In this document: piece by piece, positions 53,408 to 63,800 of the stretch
Position numbering within the stretch: the first letter of the stretch is position 1
How the letters are laid out: the number at the start of each line of letters is the position of its first letter
NCBI GenBank assembly: GCA_911728435.2
Contig: OU452212.1
Span: forward strand, 2,486,563 to 2,550,562
DNA: 64,000 nt
Direction of reading: 5' to 3'
Source of the DNA: Apoderus coryli
Taxonomy: Eukaryota; Arthropoda; Insecta; Coleoptera; Attelabidae
The notes under the pieces: model-generated
The model's input: only the letters and a program-made list of their open reading frames with translations
Told to the model about the DNA's origin: nothing
Databases searched by the model: none
Program-made: the position numbers and the translations under genes

Positions 53408-54714
53408 TTTACGTCTAGAAAATTATTTTTAATTTTATTGAATGTGTGTGTATCAGTAGTAAAGTAGTAATTTCAGCAGCCAAAGAAAAAATGGTCGTAA
53501 CGTACTATAAGATCAAACCTAACACAAGAAGACGACCTTAAAAACAAATTATATATTTTTTTCCTTGAACTCGTGTTTACATTTCATAAATGGATTTTTT
53601 GCTTATGCTGAGGTTCCAATTAAAAACAAGTTGCAGGTGAAACAATTCTTGCTATTTCATGTCAGTCAAGGTTTCGGCTACGCACAATTGCCTACTTCAG
53701 ATACATTTTTTAAAACTAAATCGACTCCTGTTCAACACAGACGTTATGACAATAATTTCGTTATTTTCCACTAACCGAGTGAAAATTTGATATTTTGAGC
53801 CTAATTATCAAACAGAGTTATTTTCAATTGTTCTTCACGTTTAAATGCACTAAGGAACAAAAGGTGGAGCCCTCTTGTTGAATAATCGAGCGAAGAACCA
53901 TTTCTAGAAAGCTGACACCTATCTCAGTAGATGAACTAGTGGAACTAATGCCTACAGTTGCTAAAAGCAAAATAAGTTAAAGAAATGTTTAGCAAAATTT
54001 AGTAAAATCCATAGTACGAGTTTTTAACCAGAAGGCAACATAGAAAAAGTGTCACATAGGCATACTTTTATAATATAGAAAAACAGCCAAGGCAAGTCAA
54101 TAGATTAATACGCAAGTCACCCATTGACTAGTATATTTCATTAATTCTCTATATGAGACGAATCAGTTGCAACCGACTACCACTGCTTCGATCGCATGGA
54201 TTCCAAGCAGATACGCCACTGGCTGATACATGAAATTAGTGAATTGTATGAATAAACTAATTATTATATTATTATATAACAATCTAATCATGCAATTGTG
54301 GAAATTACATAAATAAATATTAGATACGGAGTACCAGAAGAACTTGACAATCTAAAAACGTAACATTTGAGTAGTAGATAGTGGAAAGAATGATTCAGAT
54401 TCAAGGCCAAAAAAATTCGCGAACAAAGAGTAATTAATGACCGTAACGATGATAATATTATTAAATATCTTGACATTGTGGTTGGTATAGGTATTTAAAT
54501 ATTATAGACATGATATTAGACAATGAATTTGTTGAACTAAAGGCCGATTTAGCCAACACACAAATCACAGTGAATAAGTACACATAGATGGCGTTACTAG
54601 AATTTTTCCATATGATTTTTATTTAGTGCTAACCTTCAACCGATACGTGTATAAATTTGACTGCAATCTGACTATTCATTCCTGAGTTATAGCATTTTGT
54701 TTGGAATTTCATAT
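53408..54714. other. Gap with no recognised gene
   Basis: AT-rich, mostly unrecognised. Around 54310-54480 the plus strand reads RYGVPEELDNLKT and FKAKKIREQRVINDRNDDN in broken frames, perhaps an old transposase scrap. Nothing firm. Confidence 0.35.
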
Positions 54715-56335
54715 TTTTAAAAAATGTCTGTCTGTCTGTATGCACGAAAACGCAAAAAACCACTTAACAGATTTTAACCAAATTTGGTACAAAAATACTA
54801 TTGGACATGGCAAGGAGCTGATTAGATTTTGGGAAACATTGAGCGTAGGCAAGGGGTTTAAAAGAGGGTTCAAAAATGAAAAATATTCATAGTTCTTAAA
54901 CTTATCCGAAATACTGCATAATTTTATACGCATTTAATTGAATATAACCTAAAATTTCTCGAAACATGAATTGTCGGTATAGGACAAAAATAAACAAAAG
55001 TCTAAACTTTAGACAACGTTTCGTCTATTATACATAAACTTCTTCAGGGCTAAAACAAAATACCATGACAACAAAAGCGTACAAGAAAAATTTTTTTGAG
55101 AAATTATTGCTTAAGGACACAATTAACCGAAGATTGATTGATAACCTAAAATATTGAACATAAAATATTAAACCACATTGGCGTTCGAAAATAGTGTAAA
55201 ATGGGGTAAAAAAGATTTAAAAAAAAAACGTATTCCTTAAACATAGCAGAAATATTAACTAGTTGTTTGTAGCTTTGATAGAATATAACCTATAAAATGT
55301 GTCATAAATAAGTTACTTTCATAGGCGTTCGTAAATAGTGGAAAAGGGGTCAAAACATAAAAAATATATATTTCCTAAACTTATTCGAAATATGGAATAA
55401 TTTTTCATAGGAGTGATACAACATACCCTAAAAAATATTCCATTAAAGAACTGGTTTACACAGGCGTTCGAAAATAGTCTAAAAAAGGGTCAAAAATGAA
55501 AAAAAAAATATTTCCCAAATATACCAGAAAAATTGGCTATATATAGCTTTGATATATGATAACCTACGAAATGCAGCATATAATTTTTATTTACATAGGC
55601 GTTCGTAAATAGTGGAAAAGAAGGTAAAATAAAAAAAATAATTAAAATGTAAACATTTTTATATTTAACTAATTGAATTGGTGTTAAAAATACACGACAA
55701 AAATTAATGTACCATAGGCGTCCGTGAAAATTCTATAAAAGAGTCAGAAAAAAATTGTACCCGTGATAACTCAAAAATCACTTAACGGATTTTAACCACA
55801 TTTGGTACGAAAATACTACAGGATGGGTGGTGATTAACATTGAGCATAGGCAAAAGGTTTAAAAATGTTGCATAAATGAACTGGTCCACACAGGCGTTCG
55901 AAAATAGTGTAAAAAAGGGAGAAAAAACGAAAAAAAATCCCAAATATAACAAAAACATTGGCTAATTATATATAGCTTTGATATAAGATAACCTACAACA
56001 TGCAGCATAACAATTTTGTTTACATAGGCGTTCATAAATAGTAGAAAAGAGGGCAAAATAAATTTTATAATAAAACTAGAAAAAATCAACTATTTTGCGT
56101 ACAAGAACTCGGCCTAGAAGATCTGAAATATAAAATATGTACGTATAAATAGTGCCTCCAAAGAGAAGAAAAAGGAACAAAACCCCAAACATAAAAAAAA
56201 ATAGCTGATGTCTAAAACAAATAAATATACATATAAATTTTAGATAAATGACAAAAAAGTCATAAAATTATTACTGTTACACTTAAATATGGAGAGCTAT
56301 TCGTGCCTGGAGGTCAACAGTTTATTTTATATAGA
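54715..56335 (-). repeat. Copy 6 of the GACA-ended dispersed repeat, longest copy
   Basis: Inverse of the 24.0-24.96-kb copy: CTGTCTGTCTGTATGCACGA at the left, and the complement of CTCCAGGCACGAATAGCTCT at the right. Its inner blocks of about 110-130 bp (GGCGTTCGTAAATAGTGGAA, AAAATATACCAGAAA, GATAACCTACGAAATG) are repeated more times than in the other copies. It is interrupted by a 185-bp insertion with a 12-bp duplication. Confidence 0.8.
54956..55140 (-). mobile_element. 185-bp insertion with hammerhead-like motif and 12-bp TSD
   Basis: ATAACCTAAAAT stands at 54944-54955 and again at 55141-55152. The empty site is visible in the sister repeat near 24710-24725. Inside, the minus strand has CTGAAGA, A, stem II GTTTAT/ATAGAC, GAA, ACGTTGT, C: the ordered core of a hammerhead. 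Stem I is not cleanly formed. No coding frame. It looks like a small non-autonomous, ribozyme-bearing retroelement. Confidence 0.65.
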
Positions 56336-58257
56336 AAACTTATTTATTGAATCCACTCTAATTCCCTCTAATTTCCCCATATGTTTACTTTTGACTAACA
56401 TTTTTTTAAAATTATTATATTATGTTAATTGGAGTAATTTTTCAGACTTTTGAGTTCAATTTTGGGAGCTTTACAATATGATTTTTTTTGTATATTTCTT
56501 ACTTTTACTATACATAGTGGCCCAAATATGGCAACTCATGTTCCTGTCGAAGATAGAAAAGCTGCCAACGAAATTTGGCTATCTGTAACGGTTTAACCGC
56601 TAGGTGGCGTTCCTCAATTTTGCTCGATTTCTTTTATGACTTATAACTTTTTTGTTATTTGAGATAATTGATTTCTACAAAAACGTTCTCATAGCACTTT
56701 TCAACGTAGAATAAGATATAGTAACCTGTTTCATGACAAGGCCATTCATAAAGTTACTGCAACAAAAAATATTTTTTTCCTTATGGGACACCTTGCACAA
56801 TTTTGGATTTTCTTACAGCCCCTAAGATTCCCTTTTCAAAAATATATAACAAGTTATATATATTCGTTAAACCGAACAATATATTTGACTTTATGAAAAT
56901 AATCCATACAAATCAAGGACCTACGGCTATTATGACAGAACGCCGGCGCCGCGGCGTCAATATTGTTATAAATTTGAACTTAACCGATGTAGCAAAAAGA
57001 AAATAATTTTGTGGCATAGCGGATAAAATGACTGGTTTTACCTACAAAAGAAATTTTTTCTACGACTGTCTTTAAATGCCTTTATTATATGTTCAATCAT
57101 GATTTGAAAATGTAGTACATTGTAATGCTGTTTTTCATTTACCCGTGCACAATAAATATTTCCCACTAGTTACTAGGTAAATTTCCTGGTAATGACAAAA
57201 GTAACGTCGGCCATCAAAAATCACCATAGCAACGCCGACAATACAAACACACCAAATTGACAGTTTAGGTATTTACAATTAATAATAATTATAATTAAGT
57301 ATTTCGCTAATTTCAAAACACAAAAACAGTGATAGTGAATATAGTTTAACACCACCTAATCAATTTAATACTTCTAACTTATCGTAGTTAGGCTTACTAA
57401 CAGGGGTAAGTTTCGAAAAACAAATCTTTTCCTAAAAATTATGTTTAATTTATTCAAAAGCATTAAAACAGTCGTAGAAAAAGTATAGTGTGAAACTCAC
57501 ATGAAATGACCATTTCCTCGTATGATTTGCAGCACTCGCCTGCGGCTCAAGCTGCAAACGATCATACTCGTAGGAAATATATGTTATTTCATGTTCGTTG
57601 CACAATATACTATTGTTTAATTTAACATATTGTTGTAGTATTTGTAAGCTTACAATATATTTATCAATGCAAATATTTCCATTGCAATTTCATTCCAGTA
57701 CGTCTATGAACTTTATTTCCTATTATAGTACACTGACCATATTATACAATAACATTCTCCAGGCAAGTTGAAATAGCTTAACCCCAAAAACGATAAAAAG
57801 GTCCCTATAAAACCGGAATGCGATTTTATGGGCACATACTAAGAACGGGGTTTGTACCCAGACACTAGTGTAATAAATGTAACAACGCTAGCCCCCTGGG
57901 GACGGAAATATTACCACCCATTCCCGAGATAATTTTGCTGTGAGTGTGAGAATATGCTGTGAGAGAAAACTGGAAAGAATTAAATCATTAAAACTGATTA
58001 AAATAAAATATAAAGTGTCCCATTTAAAAAAAAACAATTTCGCTTCGAGAAGGTCTTAAGTAATTTTACTATACTAGCTGAGGCTAAAGTGGGCTTTGAT
58101 TATACCTACATGGTTATTCCCGCCATACGACACGGAATAGTATGGCTAAACTATTTAATTTCCTAGTTTTATTCAAGGGTTCGATAAAAAAATTGTGAAT
58201 CTATACAGGGTGTCCCAAATATAAGAAATGAACCATAGTTGCCTTTTTTTTTAATGG
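56336..58257. other. Gap with no recognised gene
   Basis: Non-coding. Contains a GCCGGCGCCGCGGCG patch (56942-56956) and an imperfect long hairpin at about 57490-57595 (CATGAAAT ... ATTTCATG with GCAG/CTGC inside). TATACAGGGTGTCCCAAATA lies at 58203. A frame at 56803-57006 has no resemblance I recognise. Confidence 0.4.
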
Positions 58258-59107
58258 AATAATAATAATGCTTTATTTGCCTATATAACAATAGTTATTG
58301 GCATCGTCACATTCAGTATGTACATAAATAAAAATACAATATAAACAAACAAAATACTCAAACAACAAATGCGTGTGTAAATAGTACAAATACAAAACAG
58401 TAAAACAAAGTACATAAAAATCACTTAAAACTTCAATAAATAGTCTAAAGGGGCACAAGTCAAATATTACAACAACAATCAACAGACTATAATATAACTT
58501 AAGATTAACAAAGCACTAGAGTGTAAAAAATTCACTCAAAATTTGTAGGTGAGATAGTCAGCATAGTCATATATGGGACAATCTCAAGAAGTTGTTTTTT
58601 CACTTCAACTTTAAATTTATTGTTGTTCGCAATATCTTTTATCTGACGAGGAATGTGATTATAGAACCTAACGGCCATAACCTGAAACTGTCGATCTGAC
58701 AAAGCTAATCTGTGCCGGGGCAGACACAGGTTTTTCTTACGCCGCGTTTCATAACAGTGTAGATCCTCATGACTTATTAAAGTATTGAGATTTTCCCTAA
58801 TATAAAAAATGCACTGCCAAATATACAGAGCAGGAACTGTTAAAATATTGAATATTTTAAAGAATCCAGCTTTAACCATTACGCGTACAGCCGCCTTTTG
58901 AATTTTAAAGATAATTTGCCATTGCGGTGCCTTGCCCCAAAACAGAACGCTATAACTAATCAGGCCCTGAAAGTATCCCATATATGCGCAACGCAAGACT
59001 TCTTGTGAACATGTAGTTGATAATTTTCGCAAGAATGCCCTGTATATGAATATATTTTTAGATTCCCCGTTCAAAATAAACCTAACTTTCAATAAAGTAC
59101 GTCTCAC
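58258..59107 (-). mobile_element. Non-LTR element C-terminal fragment with ATT tail
   Basis: The minus-strand frame 59107-58532 reads QEVLRCAYMGYFQGLISYSV, LFWGKAPQWQIIFKIQKAAV, YETRRKKNLCLPRHRLALSD and VRFYNHIPRQIKDI. This is the region after the reverse transcriptase in Jockey/CR1-type elements. The 3' end shows AATAAAGC and an ATT run (plus strand 58258-58273). Confidence 0.75.
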
Positions 59108-59523
59108 CTAAACCTGACAGTTTTTTAAAAAATTTAATTTTTATAAAAATATAGACATAATTTGAATGAAAAAAATCACACTTATTCGTTTGTTCTTCTT
59201 TAGCCACTCTGGGCTAATAAGTATCCCACTCATCGGTTGTTACGCCAAATAGAACAAACCCCCAATACTAAATACAGGGTGTAAAGTATATAATTCTAAA
59301 TAACTTGTTTATTGAGAAAGAGATGTTTGTGGCGACACCTAGCGTGAACAGGCAATATGCCGTGTGAAACACAGTTCACTACGATGGCCGGACAAGAAGT
59401 AACAACTCCATTATATCCTATTGCCAACACTAGATGCGCCCGAATCCCCTAGCAGGGAGGCTTTATTTAAGAATTGCTTGTTACATAGAGCAACAAGACT
59501 TTAAGTTATGTTGGAAATTTATT

Positions 59524-59599
59524 TCACACTACCATGCTTCCACCAGACGGCCGTTTCGTCGATCCACGACTCATCAGTGGTGATCGGCAGGCAGTGTGA
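59524..59599 (-). ncRNA. Hammerhead ribozyme, array copy L1
   Basis: Type I hammerhead. Outer stem I TCACACTGCC/GGTAGTGTGA, internal loop TGCCGAT/GAAGCAT, inner stem I CACCA/TGGTG, core CTGATGA, stem II GTCG/CGAC with loop TGGAT, GAA, stem III ACGGCCGT (self-complementary), cleavage base C. Predicted cut is between 59546 and 59545. Confidence 0.93.
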
Positions 59600-59859
59600 C
59601 CCAAATTTCCAACATTTACAAAGAGCTTATACTAGCACGAGAATTGATTGAGAAAGAGATGTTTGTGGCGACACCTAGCGTGAACAGGCAATATGCCGGG
59701 TGAAACACAGTTCACTACGATGGCCGGACAAGAAGTAACAACTCCATTATATCCTATTGCCAACACTAGATGCGCCCGAATCCCCTAGCAGGGAGGCTTT
59801 ATTTAAGAATTGCTTGTTACATAGAGCAACAAGACTTTAAGTTATGTTGGAAATTTATT

Positions 59860-59935
59860 TCACACTACCATGCTTCCACCAGACGGCCGTTTCGTCGATC
59901 CACGACTCATCAGTGGTGATCGGCAGGCAGTGTGA
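59860..59935 (-). ncRNA. Hammerhead ribozyme, array copy L2
   Basis: Same sequence as L1. Predicted cut between 59882 and 59881. Confidence 0.93.
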
Positions 59936-60195
59936 CCCAAATTTCCAACATTTACAAAGAGCTTATACTAGCACGAGAATTGATTGAGAAAGAGATGTTT
60001 GTGGCGACACCTAGCGTGAACAGGCAATATGCCGTGTGAAACACAGTTCACTACGATGGCCGGACAAGAAGTAACAACTCCATTATATCCTATTGCCAAC
60101 ACTAGATGCGCCCGAATCCCCTAGCAGGGAGGCTTTATTTAAGAATTGCTTGTTACATAGAGCAACAAGACTTTAAGTTATGTTGGAAATTTATT

Positions 60196-60271
60196 TCACA
60201 CTACCATGCTTCCACCAGACGGCCGTTTCGTCGATCCACGACTCATCAGTGGTGATCGGCAGGCAGTGTGA
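60196..60271 (-). ncRNA. Hammerhead ribozyme, array copy L3
   Basis: Same sequence as L1. Predicted cut between 60218 and 60217. Confidence 0.93.
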
Positions 60272-60531
60272 CCCAAATTTCCAACATTTACAAAGAGCTT
60301 ATACTAGCACGAGAATTGATTGAGAAAGAGATGTTTGTGGCGACACCTAGCGTGAACAGGCAATATGCCGTGTGAAACACAGTTCACTACGATGGCCGGA
60401 CAAGAAGTAACAACTCCATTATATCCTATTGCCAACACTAGATGCGCCCGAATCCCCTAGCAGGGAGGCTTTATTTAAGAATTGCTTGTTACATAGAGCA
60501 ACAAGACTTTAAGTTATGTTGGAAATTTATT

Positions 60532-60607
60532 TCACACTACCATGCTTCCACCAGACGGCCGTTTCGTCGATCCACGACTCATCAGTGGTGATCGGCAGGC
60601 AGTGTGA
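60532..60607 (-). ncRNA. Hammerhead ribozyme, array copy L4
   Basis: Same sequence as L1. Predicted cut between 60554 and 60553. Confidence 0.93.
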
Positions 60608-60867
60608 CCCAAATTTCCAACATTTACAAAGAGCTTATACTAGCACGAGAATTGATTGAGAAAGAGATGTTTGTGGCGACACCTAGCGTGAACAGGCAAT
60701 ATGCCGTGTGAAACACAGTTCACTACGATGGCCGGACAAGAAGTAACAACTCCATTATATCCTATTGCCAACACTAGATGCGCCCGAATCCCCTAGCAGG
60801 GAGGCTTTATTTAAGAATTGCTTGTTACATAGAGCAACAAGACTTTAAGTTATGTTGGAAATTTATT

Positions 60868-60943
60868 TCACACTACCATGCTTCCACCAGACGGCCGTTT
60901 CGTCGATCCACGACTCATCAGTGGTGATCGGCAGGCAGTGTGA
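60868..60943 (-). ncRNA. Hammerhead ribozyme, array copy L5
   Basis: Same sequence as L1. Predicted cut between 60890 and 60889. Confidence 0.93.
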
Positions 60944-61203
60944 CCCAAATTTCCAACATTTACAAAGAGCTTATACTAGCACGAGAATTGATTGAGAAAG
61001 AGATGTTTATGGCGACACCTAGCGTGAACAGGCAATATGCCGTGTGAAACACAGTTCACTACGATGGCCGGACAAGAAGTAACAACTCCATTATATCCTA
61101 TTGCCAACACTAGATGCGCCCGAATCCCCTAGCAGGGAGGCTTTATTTAAGAATTGCTTGTTACATAGAGCAACAAGACTTTAAGTTATGTTGGAAATTT
61201 ATT

Positions 61204-61279
61204 TCACACTACCATGCTTCCACCAGACGGCCGTTTCGTCGATCCACGACTCATCAGTGGTGATCGGCAGGCAGTGTGA
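61204..61279 (-). ncRNA. Hammerhead ribozyme, array copy L6
   Basis: Same sequence as L1. Predicted cut between 61226 and 61225. Confidence 0.93.
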
Positions 61280-61529
61280 CCCAAATTTCCAACATTTACA
61301 AAGAGCTTATACTAGCACGAGAATTGATAAAGCCTCCCTGCTAGGGGATTCGGGCGCATCTAGTGTTGGCAATAGGATATAATGGAGTTGTTACTTCTTG
61401 TCCGGCCATCGTAGTGAACTGTGTTTCACACGGCATATTGCCTGTTCACGCTAGGTGTCGCCACAAACATCTCTTTCTCAATCAATTCTCGTGCTAGTAT
61501 AAGCTCTTTGTAAATGTTGGAAATTTGGG

Positions 61530-61605
61530 TCACACTGCCTGCCGATCACCACTGATGAGTCGTGGATCGACGAAACGGCCGTCTGGTGGAAGCATGGTAG
61601 TGTGA
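61530..61605 (+). ncRNA. Hammerhead ribozyme, array copy R1
   Basis: Plus-strand copy. Core CTGATGA at 61552-61558, stem II 61559-61571, GAA 61572-61574, stem III 61575-61582, cleavage base C at 61583 with the cut before 61584. The outer and inner parts of stem I flank an asymmetric internal loop able to contact loop II. Confidence 0.94.
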
Positions 61606-61865
61606 AATAAATTTCCAACATAACTTAAAGTCTTGTTGCTCTATGTAACAAGCAATTCTTAAATAAAGCCTCCCTGCTAGGGGATTCGGGCGCATCTAGT
61701 GTTGGCAATAGGATATAATGGAGTTGTTACTTCTTGTCCGGCCATCGTAGTGAACTGTGTTTCACACGGCATATTGCCTGTTCACGCTAGGTGTCGCCAC
61801 AAACATCTCTTTCTCAATCAATTCTCGTGCTAGTATAAGCTCTTTGTAAATGTTGGAAATTTGGG

Positions 61866-61941
61866 TCACACTGCCTGCCGATCACCACTGATGAGTCGTG
61901 GATCGACGAAACGGCCGTCTGGTGGAAGCATGGTAGTGTGA
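61866..61941 (+). ncRNA. Hammerhead ribozyme, array copy R2
   Basis: Same sequence as R1. Predicted cut between 61919 and 61920. Confidence 0.93.
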
Positions 61942-62201
61942 AATAAATTTCCAACATAACTTAAAGTCTTGTTGCTCTATGTAACAAGCAATTCTTAAAT
62001 AAAGCCTCCCTGCTAGGGGATTCGGGCGCATCTAGTGTTGGCAATAGGATATAATGGAGTTGTTACTTCTTGTCCGGCCATCGTAGTGAACTGTGTTTCA
62101 CACGGCATATTGCCTGTTCACGCTAGGTGTCGCCACAAACATCTCTTTCTCAATCAATTCTCGTGCTAGTATAAGCTCTTTGTAAATGTTGGAAATTTGG
62201 G

Positions 62202-62277
62202 TCACACTGCCTGCCGATCACCACTGATGAGTCGTGGATCGACGAAACGGCCGTCTGGTGGAAGCATGGTAGTGTGA
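62202..62277 (+). ncRNA. Hammerhead ribozyme, array copy R3
   Basis: Same sequence as R1. Predicted cut between 62255 and 62256. Confidence 0.93.
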
Positions 62278-62537
62278 AATAAATTTCCAACATAACTTAA
62301 AGTCTTGTTGCTCTATGTAACAAGCAATTCTTAAATAAAGCCTCCCTGCTAGGGGATTCGGGCGCATCTAGTGTTGGCAATAGGATATAATGGAGTTGTT
62401 ACTTCTTGTCCGGCCATCGTAGTGAACTGTGTTTCACACGGCATATTGCCTGTTCACGCTAGGTGTCGCCACAAACATCTCTTTCTCAATCAATTCTCGT
62501 GCTAGTATAAGCTCTTTGTAAATGTTGGAAATTTGGG

Positions 62538-62613
62538 TCACACTGCCTGCCGATCACCACTGATGAGTCGTGGATCGACGAAACGGCCGTCTGGTGGAAG
62601 CATGGTAGTGTGA
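62538..62613 (+). ncRNA. Hammerhead ribozyme, array copy R4
   Basis: Same sequence as R1. Predicted cut between 62591 and 62592. Confidence 0.93.
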
Positions 62614-62873
62614 AATAAATTTCCAACATAACTTAAAGTCTTGTTGCTCTATGTAACAAGCAATTCTTAAATAAAGCCTCCCTGCTAGGGGATTCGGGCG
62701 CATCTAGTGTTGGCAATAGGATATAATGGAGTTGTTACTTCTTGTCCGGCCATCGTAGTGAACTGTGTTTCACACGGCATATTGCCTGTTCACGCTAGGT
62801 GTCGCCACAAACATCTCTTTCTCAATCAATTCTCGTGCTAGTATAAGCTCTTTGTAAATGTTGGAAATTTGGG

Positions 62874-62949
62874 TCACACTGCCTGCCGATCACCACTGAT
62901 GAGTCGTGGATCGACGAAACGGCCGTCTGGTGGAAGCATGGTAGTGTGA
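62874..62949 (+). ncRNA. Hammerhead ribozyme, array copy R5
   Basis: Same sequence as R1. Predicted cut between 62927 and 62928. Confidence 0.93.
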
Positions 62950-63035
62950 AATAAATTTCCAACATAACTTAAAGTCTTGTTGCTCTATGTAACAAGCAAT
63001 TCTTAACTTGTTTATGTCAAATGGAACACCCGGTA

Positions 63036-63337
63036 TATGAGGTCACAATTAGTTGCAGAAAGTAATTGTCTGTCAAATATTATAATACTTTCCTATGGAT
63101 AACTCTTGACGTTTTCGTGGAAAATGCACATATTCATAATATTAGGCGAATTTTTAATTGAATCTCTTAGTTTCATGTAGACCACCCTGTATTTGATGCT
63201 GCAAAAATTAAAGTTAATGTAAAGTTTTCATATAGATTATCTTTAATTTTTGCATGAAATGAATTGGTAAGTGGTTTATGCGAAGAATATCCTTTTATCT
63301 ATCCGACTGAACTAAAAAAGTTTTATATAATACAATA
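63036..63337. other. Interval between array and last element
   Basis: AT-rich. CCACCCTGTATTTGATG at 63183 is the inverse of the ACAGGGTG repeat end. No gene seen. Confidence 0.4.
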
Positions 63338-63800
63338 GTGCTGCCACACTTTAATTATTGTCAGTCAATATTAATTTCATGTAGAAAACAAGATATAAAT
63401 GGGTTACAGATTTTGCAAAATAAAGCAATGAGGATTCTATTGAATTCTAATATTTATACCCCAGTCAAATGTATGCTGAATACCTTGAAATGGTTGTCTG
63501 TAGAACAGTGTGTTGAGCGTTCTAATCTTATATTAATGTATAAAATAATTCATAATAAAACTCCCGCCTATTTACAACAATTTTTGACTAAGCGTGGGGA
63601 CATGCATGACCGAAACTTACGAACAAATACTTTATATAATAATATAGAATTTAAGAGTTGAGAATTTTTATCAAAATCTTTGTTTTATGATGGAATTCGA
63701 ATGTACAACACATTACCAGCAAATGTAAAAATTATTCCAAATGTTAATATTTTTATTAAAGTGAGAAATCGTATGTACTCTGAAAGAAACATTTAATAAT
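63338..63800 (+). pseudogene. Non-LTR element C-terminal fragment
   Basis: Reads LPHFNYCQSILISCRKQDIN, LQILQNKAMRILLNSNIYTP, LKWLSVEQCVERSNLILMYK, then after a stop at 63659 FYDGIRMYNTLPANVKIIPN and VRNRMYSERNI. It is the post-reverse-transcriptase tail of a Jockey/CR1-type element. The window ends in its AT-rich 3' flank. Confidence 0.75.

Larger units (their letters stand above)
59311..61328 (-). repeat. Ribozyme array, left half: six 336-bp units, minus orientation
   Basis: 2018 bp, or six units plus 2 nt, starting ATTGAGAAAGAGATGTTTGT (59311, 59647, 59983 and so on, every 336 bp). By eye the copies differ at only two sites: 59699 (T to G) and 61009 (G to A). Each unit carries one hammerhead on the minus strand. 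No unit has a meaningful open frame. At 61328/61329 the array flips orientation. Confidence 0.95.
61329..63006 (+). repeat. Ribozyme array, right half: five 336-bp units, plus orientation
   Basis: 1678 bp, or five units minus 2 nt, starting AAAGCCTCCCTGCTAGGGGA at 61329, 61665, 62001, 62337 and 62673. Reverse complement of the left-half unit. It ends at CAATTCTTAA, followed by the second copy of the 12-bp flanking repeat TAACTTGTTTAT (63004-63015; first copy 59301-59312). Confidence 0.95.
59271..63035. mobile_element. Short ACAGGGTG-ended repeat that hosts the ribozyme array
   Basis: Left end TACAGGGTGTAAAGTATATA at 59271; right end ACACCCGGTA at 63026-63035. Removing the array and one copy of the 12-bp duplication restores a run AATAACTTGTTTATGTCAAA and a short element of about 60-70 bp with inverted ends. 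Similar ends occur elsewhere in the window. Confidence 0.55.

Noticed and set aside
56803..57006. 67-residue plus-strand frame
   Set aside because: No recognisable domain, and composition is that of the surrounding non-coding DNA.
61188..61382. Open reading frame across the head-to-head junction of the ribozyme array
   Set aside because: It exists only because two inverted units meet, is short and has no family resemblance.
59311..63006. CRISPR array or bacterial repeat
   Set aside because: Units are 336 bp, directly adjacent without spacers, and the context is an insect genome.
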